This document shows positions 16,168-23,404 of a DNA stretch of 23,404 bases, one piece after another. The DNA is from Rikenella microfusus. GTDB lineage: Bacteria > Bacteroidota > Bacteroidia > Bacteroidales > SZUA-534. The stretch lies in assembly GCA_020719105.1 (NCBI GenBank), contig DYQV01000004.1, positions 1 to 23,404 on the forward strand. The letters run 5' to 3'. The notes below the pieces were generated by a model. It was not told the DNA's origin. It did no database searches and saw only the letters and a program-made list of their open reading frames with translations. The translations under genes were made by a program, and so were the position numbers. Numbering within the stretch: position 1 is the stretch's first letter; each line of letters starts with the position of its first letter.

Positions 16168-17085
16168 ATGAAAATGAAAAATTTCTTTTTGATTGGTGCA
16201 GTAGCCCTTTTTATGGGTATTTTTTCAACATCCTGTGGCGAAGATGAGCCAGCAGCTATAACTGGAGATGCTCTGTTTTCGTATGTTGCCAATGGTATGG
16301 TAGTAACCTTTACCAATGAGTCCGATGTAAGTGGAGTGGTAACTTATGCCTGGACATTTGGCGATAACGGAACCTCAACAGAAAAAAACCCGGTGCATAC
16401 TTATACAGTAAAAGGTGAATACACAGTAACGTTAACCGTTTATGATGAGCAAGGTGGAACACACCCCGTTTCAACTAAAGTAAAGGTTGATAAAGCAACC
16501 CGAATTAATTTAACCGATAATTCTTTTAACGATTGGAATGTCGTTACCGAAGAAAAGTTTATAATGAGTACCGGTGGTGAATTGGCTGGTATTGTTAAAA
16601 AAGCGTTAGTTGACTATGATGCCAAAAACGTATATGTTTATCTGGAATTTGAAGGAACTCTTGAATATGGATACTTTTTTGACTTTTTCTTTGACAATGA
16701 CAATGATACCTTGACAGGTAGCAAAGGATGGATATGGCCAAAAATGGGTGCTGATTATCTTATTGAAGGTCAAATAACTGTACCTGCAGCAATCGAGGGT
16801 GTTTTATCTTTTTATTTTAATGGTGAAACCCAGGATGCTTGGTCATGGGGTAATGATAAACCATTTAGCACAGGCTATTTTACTGTTGGGCATACAGCAA
16901 ATATTGGTTCACATGGCGCTGTAGAAATTGCATTTAATAGAGATAAAGTTACTGATTTGGACAATGATATGATTGAAATAGCTGTGTTCTTAAGCGATCC
17001 AACTTCATGGGCCGATGTAGGCTATGCACCGAATAAAGCCGGTGAAGGCTCCGAAGGTAAAGGGTGGTTAATTGATATGAGATAA
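16168..17085 (+). CDS. PKD-domain surface lipoprotein in SusE/F position
   Basis: This 305-residue protein has a lipoprotein signal with the acylated cysteine at residue 23 (FSTSC). A PKD domain (about 34-108) shows YAWTFGDNGTSTEKNPVHTY and the closing YTVTLTVYD. The C-terminal part (about 110-305) is a beta-sandwich with FFDNDNDTLTG, WPKMGADYLIEG and AVEIAFNRDK, resembling CBM9-like or SusE-type glycan-binding domains. It is 27 bases after susD and followed by a terminator, so it most likely works as an accessory surface glycan-binding protein that feeds the SusCD pair. No catalytic residues are evident. The domain match at the C terminus is by pattern only. An in-frame second ATG two codons in is an equally good start. 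Confidence 0.85.
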   Translation: MKMKNFFLIGAVALFMGIFSTSCGEDEPAAITGDALFSYVANGMVVTFTNESDVSGVVTYAWTFGDNGTSTEKNPVHTYTVKGEYTVTLTVYDEQGGTHPVSTKVKVDKATRINLTDNSFNDWNVVTEEKFIMSTGGELAGIVKKALVDYDAKNVYVYLEFEGTLEYGYFFDFFFDNDNDTLTGSKGWIWPKMGADYLIEGQITVPAAIEGVLSFYFNGETQDAWSWGNDKPFSTGYFTVGHTANIGSHGAVEIAFNRDKVTDLDNDMIEIAVFLSDPTSWADVGYAPNKAGEGSEGKGWLIDMR

Positions 17086-17104
17086 TTGTGCAAACAATTG
17101 CTAC

Positions 17105-17111
17105 ACGAAAC
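17105..17111 (+). promoter_or_regulatory. Single ACGAAAC word after the PKD gene
   Basis: One copy of the core seen in the other candidate operators lies in the 207-base spacer before the permease gene. It is upstream of the terminator and has no repeat partner, so it may be chance. Confidence 0.2.
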
Positions 17112-17150
17112 CAAGCATTTTTTAAGTAATACATAGTTAGTTTGGATGTA

Positions 17151-17200
17151 AGCGGAAGCCAGTAGAAATGATACTTTTTATTTGGCTTCCGTTTATTATT
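17151..17200 (+). terminator. Intrinsic terminator of the susCD operon
   Basis: CGGAAGCCA (17153-17161) pairs perfectly with TGGCTTCCG (17183-17191) around a 21-base loop, and the hairpin is followed by a T-rich stretch (17192-17200). It separates the susC-susD-PKD genes from the permease block. Confidence 0.75.
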
Positions 17201-17292
17201 TAACCTTTATTTAGTGAACTATTTAGTTGAATACTCAACTGCCAAGAATTGTTCTCATTAAGGGCACATGGCCGATAAAGAATTTAAAGCAA

Positions 17293-18162
17293 ATGGTAAA
17301 AAACAAATTGTGGTTGCTGTATGCCCTTGTAACTACCCTGTTTTGGGGGGTTTGGGGGGCATTTACCGAAATATCGGCAAAAGCCGGTTTTCCTGGTACT
17401 CTTATTTATGTGGTTTGGGCGTTTACCATGATTATTCCTGCTTTAGTGGGGTTGAAAATAATTAATTGGAAACTTGAAAAGGATGTTAAATCCATTCTTT
17501 TGGGTTCAGTAATCGGGCTGTTAGGAGCCGGTGGCCAGTTGGCATTGTTTACAGGTGCCATTGTTAATGGTCCCGCTTATTTAATATTCCCAATCATATC
17601 CTTATCACCCGTAATTACCATACTTGTTTCATTGCTAATCTTAAAAGAACGGGCTTCAAAAATTGGTTGGATTGGAATTGGACTGGCCCTATTTGCCATA
17701 CCTTGGCTTTCCTATCAAGACCCAAGTGGCACTTCCTATGGATATTTGTGGCTGTTATTTGCCTTAGTGGTTTTTGTAGCATGGGGAATGCAGGCTTTTT
17801 TTATGAAACTGGCTAACAACACCATGAAAGCCGAAAGTATTTTCTTTTATATGACCCTAACAGGTTTGTTATTAGCTCCCATTGCCTGGTTTATGACCGA
17901 CTTCTCACAACCCATAAACTGGGGATTTAAAGGACCTTATCTGGCTTTTGGCATTCAGCTACTTAACTCAATTGGGGCATTAACCATTGTATATGCTTTT
18001 AGGTACGGCAAGGCCATTGTGGTAAGCCCTTTAACCAATGCCGTAGCTCCTATAATTACCATTTTGCTGTCCTTGATGATTTATGCAGTCATTCCTCATG
18101 CTATTGTTTTAATAGGAATGGTTCTTGCTGTAATTTCTATTTTTCTTTTAGCTAAAGAATAA
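17293..18162 (+). CDS. DMT-superfamily (EamA/GRP-like) inner-membrane permease
   Basis: This is a highly hydrophobic protein of 289 residues from ATG 17293, with about ten predicted membrane helices in two halves, as in EamA/GRP-type drug/metabolite transporters. The first helix begins KLWLLYALVTTLFWGVWGA, and the second half has GYLWLLFALVVFVAWGMQA and ends VLIGMVLAVISIFLLA. An upstream in-frame TTG (17227) would add a 22-residue tail with no helix, so I prefer 17293. The permease probably carries the sugar released in the periplasm into the cytoplasm; members of the GRP branch take up glucose, ribose or rhamnose, but substrate is not readable here. The next gene starts 7 bases downstream, so the two are probably co-transcribed. 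No clear promoter was found in the 207-base gap before it. Confidence 0.85.
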   Translation: MVKNKLWLLYALVTTLFWGVWGAFTEISAKAGFPGTLIYVVWAFTMIIPALVGLKIINWKLEKDVKSILLGSVIGLLGAGGQLALFTGAIVNGPAYLIFPIISLSPVITILVSLLILKERASKIGWIGIGLALFAIPWLSYQDPSGTSYGYLWLLFALVVFVAWGMQAFFMKLANNTMKAESIFFYMTLTGLLLAPIAWFMTDFSQPINWGFKGPYLAFGIQLLNSIGALTIVYAFRYGKAIVVSPLTNAVAPIITILLSLMIYAVIPHAIVLIGMVLAVISIFLLAKE

Positions 18163-18169
18163 AACATAT

Positions 18170-19687
18170 ATGAAAAAACTACTTTGGGTTCTGCTAATTA
18201 TCTTTTTGTTTCATCAGCTAACGGCTCAAACCCCAAATTTTAACGAAATAACCATCGATTCCGAAATTACCAAAGTACAACCCATGACCGGAATTGTATT
18301 TTGGCAGGGTCAGAATACCAATACCGATGCCATATCATTGGAGTTCTCGTATATGCTTTATAACGATGTAGTAAAAGACAGCGGAGTTTATAACTGGACT
18401 CTGGTGGAAGAGAAATTGAATGACATCTCTTCACGGAATCATCAGGCAATTTTTAGGTTCCGAGATACGTATGTTGGTAAAAAAACCTCCATTCCCGATT
18501 ATATCAAAAACCGGAGCGACTACCATGAAACTGAAGGCATTTCGGAAGGGCAAACTACCTGGTTCCCCGACTGGACAAATTTGGAATTACAGCGGTTTAT
18601 CCTGGAATTTAATACTCGTTTTGCTGAAAAATACGACAACGACCCACGTTTGGCTTTCCTTCAGGTGGGCTTTGGACTTTGGGCCGAATACCATATCTAT
18701 GATGGACCCTTTGTTTTAGGTAAAACTTTTCCGAGCAAGGAGTTTCAGGAAACTTTTCTCACTCATTTAAGTACCGTTTGGTTATCAACTCCCTGGTCAA
18801 TTTCTATTGATGCGGCCGATGATACTTACTCACCATTTGTAAAAACCCAGGCGTTGAAAAATCTAAAATTCGGGAATTTCGACGACTCGTTTATGAGCAG
18901 TGATCATTCGGGGTACAATGAAACCTGCTGGAACTTCTTTGGAAAAGAACGTTACAAAAGCTCCCCTGCCGGTGGCGAATTTAACTATTATACCACGTAC
19001 GATCAGCAACATGTTCTAGATTATCCCAACGGGGCCCATGGTAAATCGTATGAATCGGAAGCAAAAAAATTTCAGATTTCCTATATGATTGGCAACGACC
19101 AGCCCAATTACCAAACCATGGAACGCATTAAAGAAGCGAGTTTTGCAACGGGCTATAAATTTAAAATTGTATCTGTAAAAACAGCTACCGATAGTACGGT
19201 TTTGGTAGTTACCAATATCGGAACGGCGTCGTTTTATTATGATGCTTACCCAACTGTAAATGGGGTGCGTTCAGTTGAGTCACTAAAAAATATGGCCCCA
19301 GGCGATAGTATAGAATTCCATATTACCGCTGGAGGAGAAACAGTGAACCTGACTATTGAAAGTGACCGGTTGTTAGCCGGACAATCCATTGACTTTTATG
19401 GAACATCCTCTATTTCATCCATTAAAAAAAAAATAGATAACCCAAATTGGGAACTATTTCCTACACTCATATACGAAGGAATGGAAATTACCATTCGGAA
19501 TGAAAACATGAAGAATGAAAAGGTACTATTGAGGGTTTATAACTCCGATGGACAGCTAATAATCTCCCAAAATATAGATTCAGAGCTGTTCTCTTTTAAA
19601 ACTGGCGGGTTAACACAAGGTTTGTATATAATACAACTAATTGATACTTCGAATAGAACATCAATTGCACGAATACTAATTCAATAA
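18170..19687 (+). CDS. Secreted TIM-barrel protein, divergent DUF4832-like, with T9SS tail
   Basis: This 505-residue protein has a signal peptide (about 1-20, ending LTAQ). The central part reads as a TIM barrel of a glycoside-hydrolase type: IFRFRDTYVG on a strand, then FLQVGFGLWAEYHIYDG with Glu173, DDSFMSSDHSGYN, and PAGGEFNYY with Glu270. The same three motifs occur in the same order in the DUF4874/DUF4832 protein at 21379-23337, so the two look homologous. Glu173 and Glu270 are candidate catalytic residues (inference). A beta-sandwich (about 335-415) and a T9SS-like tail (about 427-505) follow; the tail has FPTL (from Phe430) in place of the usual (Y/F)PNP. The protein is probably cell-surface or secreted. 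No substrate is known to me. Confidence 0.8.
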   Translation: MKKLLWVLLIIFLFHQLTAQTPNFNEITIDSEITKVQPMTGIVFWQGQNTNTDAISLEFSYMLYNDVVKDSGVYNWTLVEEKLNDISSRNHQAIFRFRDTYVGKKTSIPDYIKNRSDYHETEGISEGQTTWFPDWTNLELQRFILEFNTRFAEKYDNDPRLAFLQVGFGLWAEYHIYDGPFVLGKTFPSKEFQETFLTHLSTVWLSTPWSISIDAADDTYSPFVKTQALKNLKFGNFDDSFMSSDHSGYNETCWNFFGKERYKSSPAGGEFNYYTTYDQQHVLDYPNGAHGKSYESEAKKFQISYMIGNDQPNYQTMERIKEASFATGYKFKIVSVKTATDSTVLVVTNIGTASFYYDAYPTVNGVRSVESLKNMAPGDSIEFHITAGGETVNLTIESDRLLAGQSIDFYGTSSISSIKKKIDNPNWELFPTLIYEGMEITIRNENMKNEKVLLRVYNSDGQLIISQNIDSELFSFKTGGLTQGLYIIQLIDTSNRTSIARILIQ

Positions 19688-19749
19688 TTTGGTCAAATAA
19701 GAATATTTTTGAAACTTTTTCCTCCGTTGAGAGATATAAAACCATTGAA

Positions 19750-21222
19750 ATGAATATCGGTAACAAAATGATTTTTCCAAGGCCTTTTGCCTTTGCCATC
19801 GACGATTTGGGTTGGAACATTGGGAATGATTCCGGTGATGTGGATGGAGTTGGTCCTTATCGGATTGGATTGGACAGGAAAATGGATATCCAAAATTATC
19901 AATCAATTGTTGCGGTGTGCAAAACGGTTGGAGTCCGTGTTCAGGGACTGTTTGTTTTGAGTGAAATGGATAGGGAAAATATACTGGCCAAATTTCCTAC
20001 AACAACTTGGCAGGGTGCTGAGTGGGATAATTCAAAAAATGTAAGTCAGGAGCAAATTGATATTATGGAATTTGTCCTCGAAAATGCAGCCCATTTAGAA
20101 TTTGGATTTCATGGATTGGGACATGAATATTGGTTCGATGGTGTATTGAAGCGTGCCGAATGGTACAACAAGGTTGATAATTATCCATGGCCCGAGGAAA
20201 TTATGCGCGACCATATTCAATGTTTTAAAGATATTATGGCGCAATATGGATTGAGCAAGCAAAATGGCCATTCATTTCCTGAAAGTTTTGTTCCGTGTTC
20301 CTATGCCTATTACTGGAATCCCAATGGGAAATACAGTACCGGTAAACTTATGAGCGAAGCCGGAGTAAAATATGTAAATACATTGTTCGACGAAATCAGT
20401 GAATTAAATCCCCCACAGGGAAATAACGGAGGAGGGTTTGATAACGGTGTGGTTGTGGTAAATAGAATCACCTATGGGAATGAGTGGTTTGAACTGTCAA
20501 AAGTTCCAACGGTGGATATTGAGTCGCAGGAATCGGATATGATTGAAAGCCACTGGACTAACTGGCTGGCCCAGGATGATTTTATGCAGCCGGCGACCAA
20601 CCAACAGTGGATTAACTATTATAAAATGGTGCAAGCCAATCCCAATAGGTACGTGGCCAAAAATACCGAACAATTCCATTCACAATGGCTTTATAACAAA
20701 TATACAACGGTTACCGAAACTACATCGGGTAAAGTAACCATCGACAATACAAATATGCCCGCCGAACCATATACTTACAAACTTTTGGGGAATATGGTGC
20801 TTAAAATTAAACTGGAACCAAACCAACACATCAGTCATGCCCTGATTGACGGAAAACCGGTTTGCAGTTATTTCGAAGATCAAGGGTTTGGATTCATTTA
20901 TCTTCCCATGTTAACTCAAAAAATTTATAACCTGGAATATAAAATTGGCGATCAAAATTTAACATCTTTCATATTTAACAAAGGGACTTACAACGTTTAT
21001 AATTTTGAACCCGGAAAAAAACAGGCTCAGGCTGAAATCAGGTTGTATGGCACAGCCGAAATGGATATTTACGGAGTCCCGAATCCTAAAAACATCAAAC
21101 TATCGAACCATCAAATAATGCTGGTGAATTCACAGTACAACGAATCAGAAAAACATTTGACCTTAACCATAAAAGCACACAATATTCAGGGTGAAACCGG
21201 AATAATTACTTTTGAATACTAA
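19750..21222 (+). CDS. Polysaccharide-deacetylase-like protein without signal peptide
   Basis: This 490-residue protein begins MNIGNKMIFPRPFAFAIDDL. The N-terminal half resembles the NodB/CE4 fold: FAIDDLGW gives an Asp18-Asp19 pair as in the CE4 TFDDG motif, and FGFHGLGHEYW gives His121-x3-His125 as in the H-x3-H motif. CE4 enzymes remove N- or O-acetyl groups using these metal ligands. The second half (about 330-490) is a beta-rich domain of unknown role. No signal peptide is seen, and the frame upstream to 19681 does not encode one, although both flanking genes encode exported proteins. A cytoplasmic deacetylase would fit a locus with AgaS but no AgaA/NagA. The CE4 link is by motif only and distant; it could be an uncharacterised family. 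Confidence 0.65.
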   Translation: MNIGNKMIFPRPFAFAIDDLGWNIGNDSGDVDGVGPYRIGLDRKMDIQNYQSIVAVCKTVGVRVQGLFVLSEMDRENILAKFPTTTWQGAEWDNSKNVSQEQIDIMEFVLENAAHLEFGFHGLGHEYWFDGVLKRAEWYNKVDNYPWPEEIMRDHIQCFKDIMAQYGLSKQNGHSFPESFVPCSYAYYWNPNGKYSTGKLMSEAGVKYVNTLFDEISELNPPQGNNGGGFDNGVVVVNRITYGNEWFELSKVPTVDIESQESDMIESHWTNWLAQDDFMQPATNQQWINYYKMVQANPNRYVAKNTEQFHSQWLYNKYTTVTETTSGKVTIDNTNMPAEPYTYKLLGNMVLKIKLEPNQHISHALIDGKPVCSYFEDQGFGFIYLPMLTQKIYNLEYKIGDQNLTSFIFNKGTYNVYNFEPGKKQAQAEIRLYGTAEMDIYGVPNPKNIKLSNHQIMLVNSQYNESEKHLTLTIKAHNIQGETGIITFEY

Positions 21223-21378
21223 CTCATTACTTTACTATTATTTATTCATGGACAACAACAACGAACCACAAAGAAATATGAATTATTTTTATGCAGATCG
21301 TTGTAAATTTTTGAAAAAAAGTACACACACAAAAGTTCTAATTACCAACCCTTTGTTTTGAATTTAAAAAATACTACT
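21223..21378. other. 156-base spacer before the DUF4832 gene
   Basis: No convincing promoter, terminator or repeat is seen here. A 37-codon frame (21249-21361) starting at ATG shows no protein features and is probably not a gene. The gap is long compared with the 7- and 62-base gaps before it, so the last gene may have its own transcription start. Confidence 0.4.
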
Positions 21379-23337
21379 ATGCAGACGTTTAAAGTTCTTG
21401 TTGTTTTAGGAATCATCGGATGGATAACCATTGAAACACCCATCCTCCAGGCACAAACCGCCACAAAAATCTACCTACCAACCGAGGAATTCATTGCAAA
21501 TCCCGGTCGGGGATGGTACGAAGATTATTACTCGTTTGCCAATTATCTTACCGGAGCTTACCGCCCGTTAGATTCGGTTAAAATGCGCACAAGCCGCGAA
21601 AACAACCAGATAACCGTTATCCTGCGGTTGTTTTACCTGCATCAGTTTTTAAACCAAACATCGGTGAGTGCCGATTACCTGGCTAAAATGCAAACCGACT
21701 TTGATGCCGTGCGTAAAGCCGGGGTTAAATGTATTGTCCGTTTTGCTTACAGCGATTCACAAAACGCCAGTGTTTACGATGCCACTCCCGAAAAAGTACT
21801 TTCGCATATTGAATCGTTAAGCAATGTTTTGGCAAACAACGGCGATATTATTTTAGCCGTTCAGGCCGGATTTATAGGTGCTTGGGGCGAATGGTACTAT
21901 ACCCAGAATTTTGCAGGAGCCGGGTATGTTCCCGATGCTACCGACCAGGCCAACCGCCGGGCGGTAGTTGAAGCCCTGCTCCAGGTTTTACCTGAACACA
22001 TTCAGGTTCAGGTACGAACACCTGCTATCAAAAAGGACATCGTTGAATCAGAAGTTCCCATTCAGGACGCTGAAGCCTATAACGGCACTGTAAAATCGCG
22101 GGTGGCTCACCATAACGACTGCTTTTTAGCCAACAGCAGCGATTATGGCACCTATACCAACCTGACCGCCGATTTGGCTTACCTGGAACAGGAAACCAAA
22201 TATGCCATTGCGGGTGGCGAAACCTGCGATGCCAGCACCTCATACAGCAATTGCGATAATGCCATTCCCCGCATGGAACTGCTCCATTGGACCTACCTGA
22301 ATTCCAATTACAACCAGGATGTGTACGATAAATGGGAAACGCAGGGTTGCATCCGCGAAGTGGATCTGAAATTGGGTTACCGCATCTATCTGACCGAAGC
22401 CTCGTTTACCGATTCTGTTGGGGTGGGCGGCGATGTCTCCCTATCGTTTCAGTTCGGGAATGTAGGTTTTGCAGCCCCTACCCAGTACAAACCCATAAGA
22501 ATACTTTTAAAAAACACCGAAACCCAACAACTGTTTTCTTTATCCTACACAGGAACCAACAGCGATATCCGTTACTGGTTTCCGGGAACGATAAATACCA
22601 CCGGAACCATTCATCTACCCGATACCTTACCCAATGGGAATTACCAGCTTTCGGTTCAGTTTCCCGACCAATCTGAGAATTTGGCCACCCGGTCCTGCTA
22701 CAGTATCCAACTTGCCAACATTGGCCTTTGGGATAATACCCTGGGAACAAACCAATTGAACCACCTGTTGGTTGTGGGAACCGGGGGAATCGGTGAATTG
22801 CCGGCAACACCCGAACAGTTAAATGGTACGGCAATAAGCGAAACCGAAATCAAACTGTATTGGGTAGCCAACAATACCAACGAAACAGGAACCGAAATTT
22901 ATTACTGTATTGCCGACCAAAACAACTGGCAATTACTTGGCGAAACCGGAACCAACACGTTGGAATATACCGCCACCAATCTGCAAAAAGGCACCTCGTA
23001 TTCCTTTTTGGTACGCTCAACAAACATGTATGGAACGTCCGGTTGGTCCGATAGGGTTACCATAACCACATTGGGAGTAGATGTACCCCAGTTTTCAGCC
23101 AGCGGTTTTGCAGTTTACCCGAATCCATTGACAAAAGGCAATGTATTTGTTTTCAATCCCGAAAACGAAACAGTGCTAATTTCAGTCATCAATGGCTTAG
23201 GGCAGGAAATCTATCAAACCCGGACCGATTTTTCGCGGGTGGAAATTCCGGCTACCCCTTTCACCAATGGTATTTACATGCTTAAAATAAACACGAAGAA
23301 CAAAACTATCTGTAAAAAGCTTATTGTAAAAAAATAA
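21379..23337 (+). CDS. Secreted DUF4874/DUF4832 protein with FnIII and T9SS sorting domains
   Basis: I start at ATG 21379 (652 residues), which places the signal peptide (about 1-27, ending LQAQ) at the N terminus; a TTG seven codons upstream is unlikely. A TIM-barrel DUF4874 part opens with the family motif NPGRGW (from Asn41) and continues to GAWGEWYY with Glu171. The DUF4832 part has HNDCFLANSSDYGTY, AIAGGETC with Glu281, and a beta-sandwich. An FnIII domain (about 475-565) and a type A T9SS domain (about 577-652, YPNP) follow. DUF4832 proteins are thought to be glycoside hydrolases from their fold and PUL context, but I know of no proven activity to assign here. Base composition looks more GC-rich than in the rest of the locus. 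Confidence 0.88.
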   Translation: MQTFKVLVVLGIIGWITIETPILQAQTATKIYLPTEEFIANPGRGWYEDYYSFANYLTGAYRPLDSVKMRTSRENNQITVILRLFYLHQFLNQTSVSADYLAKMQTDFDAVRKAGVKCIVRFAYSDSQNASVYDATPEKVLSHIESLSNVLANNGDIILAVQAGFIGAWGEWYYTQNFAGAGYVPDATDQANRRAVVEALLQVLPEHIQVQVRTPAIKKDIVESEVPIQDAEAYNGTVKSRVAHHNDCFLANSSDYGTYTNLTADLAYLEQETKYAIAGGETCDASTSYSNCDNAIPRMELLHWTYLNSNYNQDVYDKWETQGCIREVDLKLGYRIYLTEASFTDSVGVGGDVSLSFQFGNVGFAAPTQYKPIRILLKNTETQQLFSLSYTGTNSDIRYWFPGTINTTGTIHLPDTLPNGNYQLSVQFPDQSENLATRSCYSIQLANIGLWDNTLGTNQLNHLLVVGTGGIGELPATPEQLNGTAISETEIKLYWVANNTNETGTEIYYCIADQNNWQLLGETGTNTLEYTATNLQKGTSYSFLVRSTNMYGTSGWSDRVTITTLGVDVPQFSASGFAVYPNPLTKGNVFVFNPENETVLISVINGLGQEIYQTRTDFSRVEIPATPFTNGIYMLKINTKNKTICKKLIVKK

Positions 23338-23370
23338 CGGCTAATTGGCCAGGGCAACCGCATTTAACCC

Positions 23371-23390
23371 GGATTATTCATGAATAATCC
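23371..23390. repeat. Perfect 20-bp palindrome
   Basis: GGATTATTCATGAATAATCC is its own reverse complement. It lies 33 bases after the last stop codon and is not followed by a T run, so it is not a classic terminator. It could be part of an interspersed repeat, an insertion-element end or an operator of a gene beyond the window. Confidence 0.7.
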
Positions 23391-23404
23391 TGACGATTAA
23401 GCTA

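Noticed and set aside
17084..17099. AATTGT / ACAATT inverted repeat after the PKD gene considered as a terminator
   Set aside because: The stem is only 6 AT-rich base pairs with no T run; the stronger hairpin at 17151-17200 is the likely terminator.
17268..17465. 65-codon frame overlapping the permease start, which might suggest a frameshift
   Set aside because: The permease frame is continuous from 17293 with the first membrane helix in place, so no frameshift is needed.
19704..19711. TATTTTTG before the deacetylase-like gene as a -7 box
   Set aside because: It fits TAnnTTTG, but the nearest TTTG is only 12 bases upstream, so a promoter is not supported.
21249..21361. 37-codon frame in the spacer before the DUF4832 gene
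   Set aside because: It has no hydrophobic segment, motif or start context, and its composition looks like the spacer.
22332..22834. 114- and 118-codon frames on both strands inside the DUF4832 gene
   Set aside because: They are shadow frames made longer by the higher GC content of this gene.
1..23404. CRISPR arrays, rRNA, transposase or integrase genes, and phage genes
   Set aside because: No regularly spaced repeats and no such protein motifs were seen anywhere in the window.

Overview
The window looks like a chromosomal segment of a Bacteroidota bacterium. The grounds are a SusC/SusD outer-membrane glycan-uptake pair, C-terminal type IX secretion (T9SS) sorting domains on three secreted proteins, lipoproteins with Bacteroidota-style lipoboxes, an AT-rich background, and promoters of the TTTG / TAnnTTTG type. 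T9SS together with a polysaccharide utilization locus (PUL) suits the Marinilabiliales (e.g. Prolixibacteraceae) better than Bacteroides, but the lineage is an inference.

Layout. Positions 1-54 are the 3' part of a tRNA-Asn gene followed by an intrinsic terminator. A spacer with a long imperfect hairpin and a promoter leads to a secreted right-handed beta-helix protein with FnIII, jelly-roll and T9SS domains (428-2995). It converges, through a bidirectional terminator, on a DeoR-family regulator on the minus strand (3028-3825). Divergent from the regulator is a catabolic operon: AgaS-type sugar-phosphate isomerase/deaminase, KbaZ/GatZ subunit, PfkB kinase, KbaY/GatY aldolase, an exported amidohydrolase and a clan GH-D (GH36-like) alpha-galactosidase-type lipoprotein (3997-11443). 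A second block carries susC, susD and a PKD-containing glycan-binding lipoprotein, and ends at a terminator (11616-17200). The last block holds a DMT-superfamily permease, a divergent DUF4832-like TIM-barrel protein with a degenerate T9SS tail, a polysaccharide-deacetylase-like protein without a signal peptide, and a DUF4874/DUF4832 protein with FnIII and T9SS domains (17293-23337). The window closes with a perfect 20-bp palindrome.

How the genes may work together (inference). Surface and secreted enzymes (beta-helix protein, GH36-like lipoprotein, two DUF4832-type proteins) would cut a glycan, SusCD and the PKD lipoprotein would capture and import pieces, and the permease would carry sugar across the inner membrane. 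AgaS, PfkB and KbaYZ would then run the tagatose-6-phosphate / tagatose-1,6-bisphosphate route to triose phosphates. This points to a galactosamine/GalNAc- or galactose-containing substrate. No GalNAc-6-phosphate deacetylase, PTS or obvious hexosamine kinase is present, so the entry steps of the pathway are unexplained; the deacetylase-like protein could fill one of them.

The clearest system-level signal beyond the genes is a short ACGAAA-type motif. It occurs as a perfect tandem repeat just after the catabolic-operon promoter, as a pair 22 bp apart around the beta-helix gene promoter, and as an inverted pair upstream of susC. This suggests one regulon, possibly under the DeoR protein. A second notable point is that the two TIM-barrel proteins share three motifs in the same order, so they appear to be diverged relatives within one locus.
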